NCBI RefSeq assembly: GCF_000525915.1
Contig: NZ_AODH01000017.1
Coordinates: forward strand, 1 to 40,085
DNA from: Brochothrix campestris FSL F6-1037
Lineage (GTDB): Bacteria; Bacillota; Bacilli; Lactobacillales; Listeriaceae
Reading direction: 5' to 3'
DNA length: 40,085 bases
Part shown: positions 28,408 through 38,962 of the stretch, one piece after another
How the letters are laid out: each line of letters begins with the position of its first letter
How positions within the stretch are numbered: position 1 is the stretch's first letter
Made by a program: the position numbers and the translations under genes
The notes under the pieces: model-generated
The model's database searches: none
Told to the model about the DNA's origin: nothing
The model's input: only the letters and a program-made list of their open reading frames with translations

Positions 28408-29451
28408 ATGATGACAAAGAATGCTTATGCACGTGCCGGTGTTGATGTAAACGCAGGTTACGAAACAGTTGAACGTATCAAAAAACATGTGAAGCGCACA
28501 GAGCGCGTTGGTGTAATGGGGGCAATTGGTGGGTTTGGCGGGATGTTTGATCTCTCAACCCTTGGCTTAAAGCAACCGGTGCTTATTTCGGGCACTGACG
28601 GGGTCGGTACTAAATTAATGGTTGCTATTGCGGCCGATAAACATGAAACAATCGGCATCGACTGTGTGGCTATGTGTGTCAACGACATCGTTGCACAAGG
28701 AGCGGAACCGTTGTTTTTCTTAGACTACATTGCAACCGGCAAGGCGATACCAACACGACTTGAACAAATCGTAGCCGGTGTCGCGACGGGTTGTGAGCAG
28801 GCGGGCTGTGCTTTGGTCGGCGGTGAAACAGCTGAAATGCCAGGCATGTACGGTGAAAACGATTATGATTTAGCAGGCTTTACTGTCGGTGCAGTTGAAA
28901 AAGAGCAGGTGATTACGAACGAGCGGGTGCAAGCCGGTGATGTCTTGATTGGCATTCCTTCGAGCGGCATTCATAGTAATGGTTACTCGCTTGTACGTGC
29001 GATTATGTTTGAACAAAATAACTTTAGCCTCACTGAACAATTACCTAAATTAGCAGAACCACTTGCTGATGAGTTATTGAAACCTACGAAAATTTACGTC
29101 AAACCGATTTTAGCCTTACAAAAGGAAGTTGCAATTCATGGGATTAGTCATGTAACTGGTGGTGGTTTTGTCGAAAACATTCCACGGATGTTACCGTCAA
29201 ACTATTCAGCCAAAATCACACTAGGTTCGTGGCCGATGTTACCGATTTTTGGGGCTTTACAAACGTATGGTGCTGTACCACCACTTGAAATGTACGAAAT
29301 ATTCAACATGGGGATTGGGATGATTGTCGCGGTTGCACCAGCAGATGTGGCGACGGCCCAAGCGGCCTTGCTAGCAGCTGGTGAGGCTTCTTATGTGATT
29401 GGTTCGGTTCAAACTGACGAAGCCCATACTGTTTATTTTGAGGAGGCCTAA
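28408..29451 (+). CDS. purM: AIR synthase (phosphoribosylformylglycinamidine cyclo-ligase)
   Basis: Closes FGAM to AIR with ATP. The 347-aa protein shows [12 protein letters not shown] at the start, [30 protein letters not shown], the [13 protein letters not shown] motif and HVTGGGF. AAGGAGGACG precedes the start; ATG 28408 and ATG 28411 are both possible. Confidence 0.97.
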   Translation: MMTKNAYARAGVDVNAGYETVERIKKHVKRTERVGVMGAIGGFGGMFDLSTLGLKQPVLISGTDGVGTKLMVAIAADKHETIGIDCVAMCVNDIVAQGAEPLFFLDYIATGKAIPTRLEQIVAGVATGCEQAGCALVGGETAEMPGMYGENDYDLAGFTVGAVEKEQVITNERVQAGDVLIGIPSSGIHSNGYSLVRAIMFEQNNFSLTEQLPKLAEPLADELLKPTKIYVKPILALQKEVAIHGISHVTGGGFVENIPRMLPSNYSAKITLGSWPMLPIFGALQTYGAVPPLEMYEIFNMGIGMIVAVAPADVATAQAALLAAGEASYVIGSVQTDEAHTVYFEEA

Positions 29452-29452
29452 G

Positions 29453-30034
29453 ATGAAATTAGCAATTTTTGCTTCAGGTAACGGCTCGAATTTTGCGGCT
29501 TTGTTACGTGCGAGTCAGACGGGTGCATTAGCTGGTGAAATTGCCTTGCTCGTCTGTGATCGCGCGGAGGCACTCGTGATTGAACGGGCCAAAAGTCAAG
29601 GCATTGCAACATTGGTGTTTAATCCACGTGCATTTGAAACAAAGGCGGCGTTTGAAAAGATGATCGCACAACGCTTAGTGGAATTAACGATTGAGTTAGT
29701 CGTACTCGCAGGCTACATGCGACTGATTGGCCCAACCTTACTGGCGGCTTACGAAGGCCGAATCATTAATTTGCATCCGTCGTTACTACCACTTTATCCA
29801 GGTAAGGCGGCAATTGAGCAAGCGTATAATGCGGGTGACGCCCAAACAGGCATTACGATTCATTACGTCGATGCAGGAATGGACACTGGCAGACCGATTG
29901 CCCAATTTAAGGTACCACGCTTAAAAACAGATACATTAGACCAATTGGAAGAACGGATTCATCAAGCAGAATACAAACATTACCCAGCAGTCATTCAAGC
30001 ACTTATACAATCGAAGGGAACGGTGGCAAAATAA
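29453..30034 (+). CDS. purN: Phosphoribosylglycinamide formyltransferase
   Basis: Transfers formyl from 10-formyl-THF to GAR. The 193-aa protein has [13 protein letters not shown] (N-terminal phosphate loop), [17 protein letters not shown] with the catalytic Asn-His pair, and the [10 protein letters not shown] motif with the catalytic Asp. AGGAGGCC precedes ATG 29453. Its stop shares a base with the purH start (TAATG). Confidence 0.97.
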   Translation: MKLAIFASGNGSNFAALLRASQTGALAGEIALLVCDRAEALVIERAKSQGIATLVFNPRAFETKAAFEKMIAQRLVELTIELVVLAGYMRLIGPTLLAAYEGRIINLHPSLLPLYPGKAAIEQAYNAGDAQTGITIHYVDAGMDTGRPIAQFKVPRLKTDTLDQLEERIHQAEYKHYPAVIQALIQSKGTVAK

Positions 30035-31569
30035 TGAAACGAGCATTAATTAGTGTGTCAGATAAAACAGGAATATTAGAGTTGGTTGAGCAATTAATTG
30101 CCCTTAATTTTGAAATTGTATCGACTGGAGGTACAAAGGAGTTAATCGCTGAGGCAGGTTTACCTGTAATCGGGATTGAAGAAGTAACAGGCTTTCCTGA
30201 AATGTTAGATGGTCGTGTCAAAACCTTACATCCACTCATTCATGGTGGCTTATTAGCCCGTCGAGATGATGAACAACATATGGCAGCAGTTGCTGCACAC
30301 GATATCACACTGATTGATCTTGTTGTGGTCAATTTATACCCGTTTCAAGCAACGATTTCAAAGCCAGATGTGGCGTTAGCCGATGCGATTGAAAACATTG
30401 ATATCGGTGGTCCCTCAATGTTACGTTCGGCAGCAAAAAACTATCAAAGTGTCACTGTGATTGCTGATGCGGCTGACTATGATGTCGTCTTAGCTGAATT
30501 ACGCGAGCATGACGACACGACGTTTGCAACACGTCAACGTTTAGCTGCAAAAGTATTCCGTCACACAGCTGCTTATGATGCATTGATTGCTGGGTATTTA
30601 ACGACGGTTGTTGGCGAAGAATACCCCGAAAAATTAACGTTAACCTATAATCGTAAACAAGCGTTGCGTTATGGTGAAAACCCGCATCAATCAGCGAGTT
30701 TTTATGAGGAACCGATTGCAACACAGGCATCGATTGCAACGGCTGATCAATTACATGGCAAAGAATTGTCCTACAATAATATCCGTGATGCTGATGCGGC
30801 CTTACAAATCGTCCAAGAATTTACTACTGAAGCAGCGGTTGTGGCTGTTAAACATATGAATCCTTGTGGTGTCGGTTTAAGTACAACGATTGAAGCGGCC
30901 TTCTTGAAAGCATATGAAGCCGATCCAACCTCGATTTTTGGAGGAGTACTCGCATTTAACCGTGAGATTGATTTAGCTACGGCTGAACATTTAAGCAAAA
31001 TGTTCCTTGAAATATTAATTGCACCAAGTTATAGTGAAGCGGCCTTAGAGCTGTTGACACAAAAGAAAAACCTCCGATTATTACAATTACCAATTGATGG
31101 AGCGGCACCTGTGTCACATGTTAAAACAAGTGTAGCGGGCGGTTTACTGATTCAATCGAGTGATGTTGTCATAGAAGATGAGTCTCAGTGGGAAGTTGTC
31201 ACTGAAGTGGCACCAACAGCTGAACAACTCGCAGCGCTTGCATTTCAGTGGAAGGTTGTTAAACATATTAAATCAAATGCGATTGTCATCGGTGACCATC
31301 AACAAACAGTTGGTGTCGGCGCCGGACAAATGAACCGCGTTGGTGCAGCTAAAATTGCTTTTGAACAAGCGGGCGAACGTACGCAAGGCGCGGTATTAGC
31401 AAGTGATGCGTTCTTCCCAATGCCTGATACGATTGAAGAAGCAGCAAAGGTAGGTATCCGTGCGATTGTTCAACCGGGTGGTTCAATGAAAGATCAAGCA
31501 TCGATTGATGAAGCAAACAAACATGGTATCGCGATGGTATTTACGCGTGTGCGTCATTTTAAACATTAA
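30034..31569 (+). CDS. purH: Bifunctional AICAR formyltransferase/IMP cyclohydrolase
   Basis: Last two steps to IMP. The 511-aa protein has the cyclohydrolase domain first ([44 protein letters not shown]), then the formyltransferase domain ([23 protein letters not shown] with the catalytic Lys-His, and the C-terminal [10 protein letters not shown] and [10 protein letters not shown]). Coupled to purN by TAATG. Complete. Confidence 0.97.
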   Translation: MKRALISVSDKTGILELVEQLIALNFEIVSTGGTKELIAEAGLPVIGIEEVTGFPEMLDGRVKTLHPLIHGGLLARRDDEQHMAAVAAHDITLIDLVVVNLYPFQATISKPDVALADAIENIDIGGPSMLRSAAKNYQSVTVIADAADYDVVLAELREHDDTTFATRQRLAAKVFRHTAAYDALIAGYLTTVVGEEYPEKLTLTYNRKQALRYGENPHQSASFYEEPIATQASIATADQLHGKELSYNNIRDADAALQIVQEFTTEAAVVAVKHMNPCGVGLSTTIEAAFLKAYEADPTSIFGGVLAFNREIDLATAEHLSKMFLEILIAPSYSEAALELLTQKKNLRLLQLPIDGAAPVSHVKTSVAGGLLIQSSDVVIEDESQWEVVTEVAPTAEQLAALAFQWKVVKHIKSNAIVIGDHQQTVGVGAGQMNRVGAAKIAFEQAGERTQGAVLASDAFFPMPDTIEEAAKVGIRAIVQPGGSMKDQASIDEANKHGIAMVFTRVRHFKH

Positions 31570-31603
31570 TTAATGGCTGTTGCTTAACTGAGGAGGAATT
31601 GAA

Positions 31604-32894
31604 ATGAAAGTGTTAGTGATTGGCAGTGGTGGGCGTGAGCATGCCATCAGCAAAAAACTACAAAAAAAGTCCCCAAGTGACTCGCGTCTATTGTGTACCA
31701 GGCAATGCCGGTATGGCGCAAGATGGTATTAAATGCATCGCTATTGCTGAAACCGATAGTCAAGAACTGATTGCCTTTGCAAAAAAACAGCGGCTTGATT
31801 GGGTCTTTGTCGGGCCAGAAGTGCCATTGTTAGCAGGTGTAGTCGATGACTTACAGGCAGCCAACATTCAGGTGTTTGGTCCGCAAAAAAAGGCGGCGAT
31901 TATTGAAGGAAGCAAGGATTTTGCCAAACAGCTGATGCAATCGTATCACATTCCGACGGCAGCCTCTCAAACATTTACGGTTTATGACGAAGCGAAAACC
32001 TACATCGAAATGAAGGGAGCGCCAATTGTGATTAAGGCGGATGGGCTTGCAGCTGGTAAAGGTGTCGTTGTCGCTGAAACAACGACCGAAGCACTCGAAG
32101 CCGCCTATGCAATGCTCTGTGATAACCAGTTTGGCGCCTCAGGTGCGGCAATTGTAGTGGAAGACTTCTTGGTTGGTGAAGAATTTTCATTGATGGCCTT
32201 TGTTGATGGTGAAAACGTCTATCCGATGGTTATTGCTCAGGATCATAAGCGGGCCTTAGCGGGAGATAAAGGCTTGAACACGGGTGGAATGGGGGCATAT
32301 GCGCCTGTACATCATATCAGTCAAGCGGTCATTAATGAGGCGGTTGAAACAATCTTAAAACCGACGGCGGTAGCAATGGTAACGGAAGAACGTTCGTTTA
32401 CAGGGATTCTATATGCCGGACTTATCTTGACAGCATCAGGTCCGAAGGTAATTGAGTTCAATGCCCGCTTTGGTGATCCTGAAACACAGGTGGTACTCGA
32501 TCGCTTGACCTCGGATTTCGCGACTGTGATTACCGATATATTAGCGCATCGCACACCCACACTTACATGGCAAACTGACGGTGTCACCTTAGGTGTTGTG
32601 CTCGCGAGCAAAGGCTACCCACAGGCGTATGAAAACGGCAAATTACTCGCTGGGTTTGAACAACTCAATCATGACACGGCTGTGTTTCATGCGGGTGTGG
32701 CTTTAAATGCCACAAACGAACTCGTTACTAATGGTGGTCGTGTCAGTTTGTTAGCAATGCGGGCGAAGACAATGCAAGCAGCCCAAGCAATGCTCTATCA
32801 AGAATTGAAAAAAATCGATACGCGTGAACTCGTATACCGTGAAGATATTGGACATCGGGCAGCGACAGCAGAACGACCAACGTCACCAAGATAG
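31604..32894 (+). CDS. purD: GAR synthetase (phosphoribosylamine-glycine ligase), frameshifted as sequenced
   Basis: ATP-grasp ligase of step two of the pathway. The start at ATG 31604, after TGAGGAGGA, reads MKVLVIGSGGREHAISKKLQ, the canonical PurD beginning. The frame then breaks in an A7 run at 31660-31666; with six A it continues KSPQVTRVYCVPGNAG. The rest includes VIKADGLAAGKGVVVA, DHKRALAGDKGLNTGGMGAY and EFNARFGDPETQ. Corrected length 429 aa, normal for the family. Last gene of the operon. The frameshift is probably a sequencing error. Confidence 0.95.
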
Positions 32895-32957
32895 TCTTAA
32901 TCGGTATTCGTAGCCAGAGTTGCTGCAATTAGTGTCACAGAAATAGCAGTTTAATTC

Positions 32958-32980
32958 GACTTTGTCTACAAGCTGGCAGG
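32958..32980 (+). repeat. Copy 3 of the GACTTTGTCTACAA-type motif
   Basis: GACTTTGTCTACAAGCTG then GCAGG, the last four bases of which open the purD terminator stem. Same layout as at 19733. Confidence 0.55.
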
Positions 32981-33005
32981 TAATCATTTGATTACCTGTT
33001 TTTTT
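32977..33005 (+). terminator. Intrinsic terminator of the pur operon
   Basis: CAGGTAATCA pairs perfectly with TGATTACCTG, followed by a T7 run. Confidence 0.92.
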
Positions 33006-33017
33006 GCGTGTAGCAAC

Positions 33018-33044
33018 TTCATCTTAACTTCACATAGGGTTCAT
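33018..33044 (+). promoter_or_regulatory. Tandem 11-bp direct repeats, likely response-regulator operator
   Basis: TTCAT, TTCAC and TTCAT begin at 33018, 33029 and 33040, exactly 11 bp apart, as in DNA sites for OmpR/PhoB-type regulators. The third copy overlaps the weak -35 region of the promoter of the ABC transporter genes, the position expected for activation. The adjacent two-component remnant is the natural candidate for the former regulator (inference). Confidence 0.5.
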
Positions 33045-33071
33045 TCATGCTTTATATCGATTGTTTATACT
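33043..33071 (+). promoter_or_regulatory. Promoter of the plus-strand ABC transporter operon
   Basis: TATACT at 33066-33071 as -10; at 17 bp spacing the -35 would be ATTCAT (33043), a poor match, typical for promoters that need an activator. Confidence 0.4.
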
Positions 33072-33099
33072 AACGTTAACAAAGAAGAGGAGTGATTAA

Positions 33100-34492
33100 G
33101 TGAAGGTTTTAAAGCGAATGCTAAAGAGCACAATTAATTTAAAAAAGAGGACGTTAATTCTAGGGTTGTTATTTTTAGTCGTCTTAACTTTTTTAATATC
33201 AGGTTCCGCGGTGCAACAATCATTGAAGGAAGTCTTAAATACGAATCGCGATAAAGTGAATGCGATTGTCTCAATTAATATCAATCTTGATACGATTATG
33301 CAAGAGATGATGAGTGCTGATTCGGGAAAATCAAAAAAAAAGCGATTGATGCAGAAATGGTCAAAAAAGTAAAAAAAATCAAAATATGTGAAAGATTTTT
33401 CTGTGCAAGCAAAAGAAAGTGTCTTTACACAGTTTTCAAGTAAGGAAAAAGATCCACGTGCAGGTTATGCTGCAACAGATACACAGGTGTCAATTTTAGA
33501 TAGTACTAATAAACAAGTGGCTTCATCAAACATTGATTTGTTAGATGGTAAGCTTCCAAGTGACTCGAAAGTCAAAAATCCAGTGATTGTATCACAGGCT
33601 TATATCGATGAATACAAGGTTAACATTGGCGACACCTTAGAGTTAGAATTACAAAATATGGATGACAGCCAAACAAAGAAAAAATTCAAAGCAACAATTA
33701 CAGGTGTGTTTGAATTAACAGCCGATAACCCGGATGTTTTGAAACAGCAAGAAAAAAACGTTGATGTATGCAAATGAAAAGCTAGTTAACACATTGAAAA
33801 AAGAAAACTTGGCAGGTCAAGCACCTTCACCCTTTACAGGCTATGACAAGATTAAAGTAGAACTTAAGGATCCCGCTGATACGGATAAGTTTATTGCCGA
33901 AATGAAAGCTGATGGCGGTGATTATGGTTGGCTTGAGTTCAAGAGCAGTTATGGTGAATTTAAAACGATTAGTGAAATGATTGATAAATTGATTAGCATG
34001 TTTACGACATTGAAAATTGTTATTTTTATTGTGGCAGCCTTAATTATCAGTTTGGTGATGCTGTTATCATTACGCGAACGAAAAAGAGAAATTGGCCTAT
34101 TACTGGCGCTAGGTGAGAAAAAAGTGAATATCTTAGCCCAGATGTTTTTAGAAGTGGCCTTTGTGCTCATCGCAACTTTTATTATTAGTTTTGGGGTGGC
34201 TAGTTTTGTAACAACCCCACTGGCGACCAATTTTGTCAATGAAGAAATGTCGACGACCATTAGTGAAAATGACAGTGCCAATACGGGCATGCCAAAAGGG
34301 CCGAATTATGTCGAAGACACGAGTACAAAATTAGATGCTGATACAGGAATTGATGAAAAAAATAAGCTGGATATCACAGGTGCCCTCTTTGTATTCTTGA
34401 TTACGCTTGTAATTACGGCGATATCGACCTTGATACCAACGATGCGTCTACTGAAAAAAAGTCCAACAACAATATTATCGACGAAAGAATAG
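33100..34492 (+). CDS. FtsX/MacB-type ABC transporter permease (Vex-like), frameshifted as sequenced
   Basis: The predicted protein has one N-terminal membrane segment (LILGLLFLVVLTFLISG), a large extracellular domain and three C-terminal membrane segments, including the FtsX hallmark LSLRERKREIGLLLALGEKK. This is the topology of MacB/FtsX permeases for peptides or antimicrobials, as in VexP1/P3 of pneumococci. The frame is broken in an A9 run (33334-33342), an A4 run (33381-33384) and an A7 run (33752-33758). Changing those runs to 7 or 10, 3, and 6 bases gives 462-463 aa. The start is GTG 33100 after AGAGGAG. It is co-transcribed with the ATPase gene 10 bp downstream. Three indels make error the simplest reading, but real decay next to the gutted two-component genes is possible. 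Confidence 0.8.
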
Positions 34493-34502
34493 GAGGAATA
34501 CT

Positions 34503-35142
34503 ATGTTAGAAATAAAAAAAATCTCACATCATTATCATGAGCAACAGGTGTTGAATCAAATTAGTTTTACGTTCGAAGCGGGTAAAATATACGCGATTGT
34601 AGGGGAATCTGGTGTTGGTAAAAGCACGTTTTTATCCGTTATATCAGGATTGGATTTTTTACAAACAGGTGAAATTTGGTATCAAACAAAAAAAAGTGAC
34701 GAACTTCGATTGTTACCGTCGCCAAATCGGCTATGTTTTTCAAGCCTTTAATTTAGTACCGTACTTATCAGCGGTTGAGAATGTTCGATTGGCACTCGAC
34801 ATTCATGCTAAAGTGAAAACAATCGCGCAGATAAAAGAAATTTTGAAATCTGTTGGAATTGTGGGACAAACGTTAGAGAAAAAATGTGCTGATTTATCAG
34901 GTGGTCAACAGCAACGGGTAGCGATTGCACGGGCGGTCGCCTTAGATGAAAAATTAATTATTGCTGATGAACCAACGGGAAATCTTGATAAAAATAATGC
35001 GAAACATGTGTTGGAAATCTTCGAGCATTTAAAATTAGAAGGTAAATGTATTATTATGGTGACGCACGATCGCCAACTAGCGAATCAAACCGATATCGTT
35101 TTAACGTTAAAGGCAGGGGAGTTAGTTGTGTTGAAAGATTAA
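34503..35142 (+). CDS. ABC transporter ATP-binding protein (MacB/LolD type), frameshifted as sequenced
   Basis: Energy subunit for the preceding permease. Walker A GESGVGKST (about 38-46), Q-loop VFQAFNLVPYL, signature LSGGQQQRVAIARA, Walker B LIIADEPTGNLD and the H-loop THD are all present. The frame breaks in an A8 run at 34688-34695; with seven A it reads YQTKKVTNFDCYRRQIGYVF and gives 212 aa, a normal size. AGGAGG precedes the ATG. Followed by a terminator. Confidence 0.9.
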
Positions 35143-35156
35143 GCTGATGTATCAAA

Positions 35157-35193
35157 ACAGCCAGGTCGATGATAACATCGCTTGGCTGTTTTT
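35157..35193 (+). terminator. Intrinsic terminator after the ABC ATPase
   Basis: AACAGCCAGG pairs with CTTGGCTGTT (one G-U), with an inner TCGATG/CATCG helix, followed by TTTTT. A 15-bp direct repeat (AGGGGAGTTAGTTGT at 35115 and 35205) flanks it. Confidence 0.85.
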
Positions 35194-35263
35194 ATCGTAG
35201 TACGAGGGGAGTTAGTTGTACTGTAAAAGTGAGTCTGTTAGATTGAAATAAAGAGGTGAAACG

Positions 35264-36039
35264 ATGTCTAAAAACATTTTGATTATTGAAGATAATATTA
35301 CGATATTGAACAGCAGGTCAAACAGTTATATGCCTCATTGGAACAATCTCAGCGAAAAATCGAAACAGAAATGCAGGTCGTTAAGTCATTAGAACAGTCA
35401 AATTTAGCACTCTTACAAGGCATTACGCATGAAATGAAAACACCGTTGATGTCGACCAAGCTGTTGTTGAATGAATTGCAATTGGACGATGCCAATCGGA
35501 CTGTAATTGGGCAGGTCAATCAACAAATGACTAATTTAGAAAAACTTATCAGAGAAATCTTATTTGTGACACAACGAAAATATTTAGCAAGTAATAATAT
35601 GAAAAGTGCGGTTTCACGAGTATTAGATCGTGTCATTACCAACTATGATGTGTTGTTAGATGATAAGCAGTTGACGGTTGAACGAACGATTGAAACTGAG
35701 TTTTATATGAAGCTCGATGAAAAAATGTTAGAGAAAATTTTGTCGAATTTAGTGAGCAATGCCATTCATTATACAGTCGAGCGAACGGCAATTAAAATTT
35801 ACGTATTAGCTGATCGCATCATCATTGCCAATCAGTTTGAAGATAAAGGGAAGATTAATTGGAATCGAATTGGTGAGCCGTTTATGGCCTTTGGCTCTGA
35901 GCGAGGAACGGGCTTAGGTATTTATATAATCAAAACGATTTTAATTAATACACCCTATGTCTTTACGATTGATCATCAAGCCAACAATTACTTCACGGCG
36001 GAAATCAGCCTTAAGAGTGCTCCTTGCGACGGTAAATAA
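35264..36039 (+). pseudogene. Two-component remnant: response-regulator start joined to histidine-kinase end
   Basis: After a good AAGAGGTGAAACG site the frame reads MSKNILIIEDN, the start of a response regulator with the first beta strand and acidic pocket. Within a few codons the DNA switches, in another frame, into the cytoplasmic half of a histidine kinase (from about 35299, YDIEQQVKQLYASLEQSQ). That half has the H-box GITHEMKTPL, N-box LSNLVSNAIHYT and G-box GTGLGIYIIKTIL. The rest of the regulator and the kinase's sensor and membrane part are missing, which would be well over 1 kb. This is a deletion, not a one-base error, so neither protein can work. The kinase end runs into the 72-bp repeat at 36023, which supplies its last residues. 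A vex-vnc-like gene order (transporter, regulator, kinase) was probably the ancestral state (inference). Confidence 0.8.
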
Positions 36040-36094
36040 TCGCTCACCTTTTTCTTCCAAGCTGTTTGCTTCTAACGGGTTGCTTTCACTTTTA
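36023..36094. repeat. 72-bp direct repeat, copy A
   Basis: Identical over 72 bp to 36141-36212, starting CTTGCGACGGTAAATAATCG. It contains the stop codon of the kinase fragment. Read on the minus strand it is open and codes for ESNPLEANSLEEKGERLFTV. Confidence 0.9.
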
Positions 36095-36140
36095 ATTGTC
36101 CAGTTCAATCAACCAGAAGCTTTCACCTTTCAGAAAAAGG

Positions 36141-36212
36141 CTTGCGACGGTAAATAATCGCTCACCTTTTTCTTCCAAGCTGTTTGCTTCTAACGGGTTG
36201 CTTTCACTTTTA
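36141..36212. repeat. 72-bp direct repeat, copy B
   Basis: Identical to copy A, offset 118 bp, with a 46-bp spacer between. It ends at the stop codon of the minus-strand ATPase gene. On the minus strand the open frame of this copy continues through the spacer (LFLKGESFWLIELDN) to a stop, about 38 codons, although no start or ribosome-binding site is visible. Confidence 0.9.
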
Positions 36213-36845
36213 TAAATAGATTACATCATCATAGCAGTTGTCGTACGTATCATCATGTGTGACTAGCACAACTGTACAGCCACTCGCATTAATCGCTTGG
36301 AGCAATCTCATGATGTCGGCAGCATTATCACGGTCGAGGGCGTTAATTGGTTCATCCGCAAATAATAGGCGTGGTTGTCGGAGTAAGCAGCGAGCAATGG
36401 CGACCCGTTGTTGCTCGCCACCACTCAAACGGAAAATCGGTTCATCAAGAAGGGTGTCAGCTAAATTAACCTTGCATAACACAGCTAGGCAACGTTGTTT
36501 GCACTTTTTAGCGGATAATCGTTCGTATCTTAGCGCGATGATAAGATTTTCCATGACGGTTTCGTTGGGCATTAAGCCGAAGTCTTGGACGATAAAACTG
36601 ATGTCCTGGCGGTAAAGGCGACTTTTTTTAGACCAGGACAGCATGGTAACATCGGTTTCATCGAACAATAATTGACCACTTGTGAGGGGTTCAATTAAGG
36701 CGAGGCAATTGAGTAAGGTGGATTTTCCAGCACCACTTTTACCTTTAATGGCGACAAAGCTGCCAGATGGAATCGTGAAGGAGCACTGTTTGAATAAGAT
36801 TTTATCATCGAAGCGTTTGGTTGCGTGACGTAAGGTGAGTTTCAT
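36210..36845 (-). CDS. Lactococcin-972-type bacteriocin ABC transporter, ATP-binding protein
   Basis: A 211-aa ABC ATPase: Walker A GKSGAGKST (35-43), Q-loop VQDFGL, signature LSGGEQQRVAIARC, Walker B LLFADEP and THDD. After Walker B the usual TGNLD/TGSLD reads INALD, a mild oddity. It overlaps the upstream membrane-protein gene by 4 bp (ATGA). ATPases in this position belong to the dedicated transporter of lactococcin-972 loci, thought to serve export or immunity. It ends exactly where the 72-bp repeat begins, so its last residues (DDVIYL) may differ from the ancestral ones. Confidence 0.88.
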   Translation of the reverse strand: MKLTLRHATKRFDDKILFKQCSFTIPSGSFVAIKGKSGAGKSTLLNCLALIEPLTSGQLLFDETDVTMLSWSKKSRLYRQDISFIVQDFGLMPNETVMENLIIALRYERLSAKKCKQRCLAVLCKVNLADTLLDEPIFRLSGGEQQRVAIARCLLRQPRLLFADEPINALDRDNAADIMRLLQAINASGCTVVLVTHDDTYDNCYDDVIYL

Positions 36846-38941
36846 TGCCGACTTCCTTTCAGTAAACTATTTTTAATACGGTAGAGGTAGCAATAGAGCA
36901 AACCGGACTCCAACAATGCGAGTGTGAAAAACAGCCAACTATAAATGACCTTATGTGTCCCAAATAAGTTGTAACAAAGTAGTACGAGCCATGGAAGGCA
37001 AGCGATGAGGAAGAGTGGGGCAAACAAGCGTGTCAGCGAGTAGCCGTGTTGGAGCAGTACCTGGTTTTTTTTTACATGGAGCAATAAATAATGGTGAGTG
37101 AAGGCAAAGGTTAGCAGTAAATAAAGCAAGCTTAAGACTCCGAGCAATGTGCCAAGCAGGCGTAAAAGGCTACTGTAATCACTCAATTTGTCTTTGAGAT
37201 AATGCTGAGCAGGAATGATTTGGGGATACGTTTTTTTGAAACCCGTGTTTTCGGATGATTTTTTTGAGTGATGCATGCGTTGTTGAGGGGTTTCCAACAA
37301 AAAAACTGTTTGCGTTGCCACTCATACTATCCGCATAGGCCGATAAGTTCGGATCAACATTTTGAACAGTTAACACTTTAATGACGGGATTTTTAAGCGG
37401 ACGTTGATAGGGAAGAAAGGTGAGTAATGGCTGATTATCGAGAATTTCAATATAGCGGTAATGTAGTGGTTCAGGCTTGCTTTTTAAACCGAAGGCCTGT
37501 CCTAATTCAATGTTTTGGAAGCGATGTTCTTCTTCAATCGCTTTTTTGATGTGTGCGCGTTGCGAATAATAGTGCGAGGGTATGAGCGTGATGAGCGTGT
37601 CATCGTCATTGTTAAAGTGGAGTGCTTGTCCGTTCGTATCGCGGATATCGTTTAGCGCCAAGTAGTCAGGTGAGACCCAGACCTCATTCGTTGTATAAGG
37701 TTCATGACCTGGTGAGTAACGATTTTCCTGTAATTGTTCGTCGGTGTCAGAGGTTGGATAAAAAAGTAAGAGTCCTTCTTTGTAATAATCAGCAAACAGT
37801 TGATTGTGACGCACAAGTTGGCTCAAAATTGCTTTTTCGTCGGCCTTTTGTGTTAAGGCGAACCGTAGTGGTAAGTAATAATGATGAGCGACGGCAGTGA
37901 TGATACGGTCTGTTTTTGCTTGTTCTGTCACGACATAATAAAATTGTTGATAGCCTAGTTGTAAAAGCAGTAGTAATAGAAGGCTGATGAATAGTTTTGC
38001 ACCAAGAAGCAATTGTACCATTCGTTTGAGGGGAGTATCACCTTTGAGTGAGCGGGCGTTAAAAGGATAAAGACTGAGGGCAATGCTGAGGATGATATAG
38101 CTAATAATGAAGGCAAGTAAACCGAGGGAAATCGCAAATAAAGCAACCTTAAAGGCTGGCTGAATTCCATGATAAAAATAATCGAACAGGGCGAATGAAA
38201 GCGCCACCAATGGAATGAGTAGGGTATAGGGCAACTGTTTGCGGAGAATATCATGTAACAGAGAAAAGCGCCGGAAACCGAGCATTAATTTGATGCTATT
38301 GTGGCGGTAGTTAATGTAGTAATCACAAATTAACAGGAGCATTAAAATGAGGACTGTTAAAACGAGGCTAAGAAAAATAGCGGCTTGAGCCCCAATTATA
38401 GGGGGACTTCCTCCCGTTTGAGGTGGGGCGCGATGGTAATGGCAACACCTGTTTCTTGTTGGATATGTGCAACGATTATTTCGATTGCTGGCGAAGTCTT
38501 ACTTCGTTGAATGCGATAGTTGCCACTTTTAAGGTCGTCGTCTGTCATTTGATTCAAAGGTAAAAGAACCAACTGATTCATTGCTGAAAACAGGTGGTTC
38601 CGATTACTATAATGGCTATTTCCAATCGCTTCAAGGTCTAATTCAGCCAGAATTCGTTGCTTATTCTGCGTTAATTGAGCATAGACGACTTGGGTCGTCG
38701 CGTTTGAGCGCGCGGCTATTTTATAAAGATTAAACTGATAGGTCTGACTAAGTGTCTTTAATTGTTGTGACCACGAGTGTGTATCGATGACATCAGCGTT
38801 ATCCGCAAATGTCACGTTATAGGAGCGATTATCTTTGACTGCTTGGTAGTGCTGCGCTTGTTGAACTGTTAAAAAAAAGCGTGTTGAGAAGAACAAGAGC
38901 AAAGCAATGGTAGTGAAACTAAGGAGTAACGCTTTTTTCAT
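36842..38941 (-). CDS. Bacteriocin-associated integral membrane protein (DUF1430 type), frameshifted as sequenced
   Basis: Three successive minus-strand frames form one protein. The first gives an N-terminal membrane anchor and extracellular part (MKKALLLSFTTIALLLFF). The second has several hydrophobic segments and an extracellular domain. The third has the last membrane segments. One extra C in a C5 run (plus strand G5 at 38401) joins REEVP to PIIGAQAAIFLSLV, and removal of one A from an A7 run (plus strand T7 at 37231-37237) joins HGFQ to KTYPQIIPAQHYL. The result is 699 aa, with about seven membrane segments, as in the bacteriocin-associated membrane proteins next to lactococcin-972-like genes. 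It lies 21 bp after the bacteriocin gene and is coupled to the ATPase. Probably permease of the pair; homopolymer error is likely. Confidence 0.8.
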
Positions 38942-38962
38942 TAGGGATGCACCCTTTCTTTA

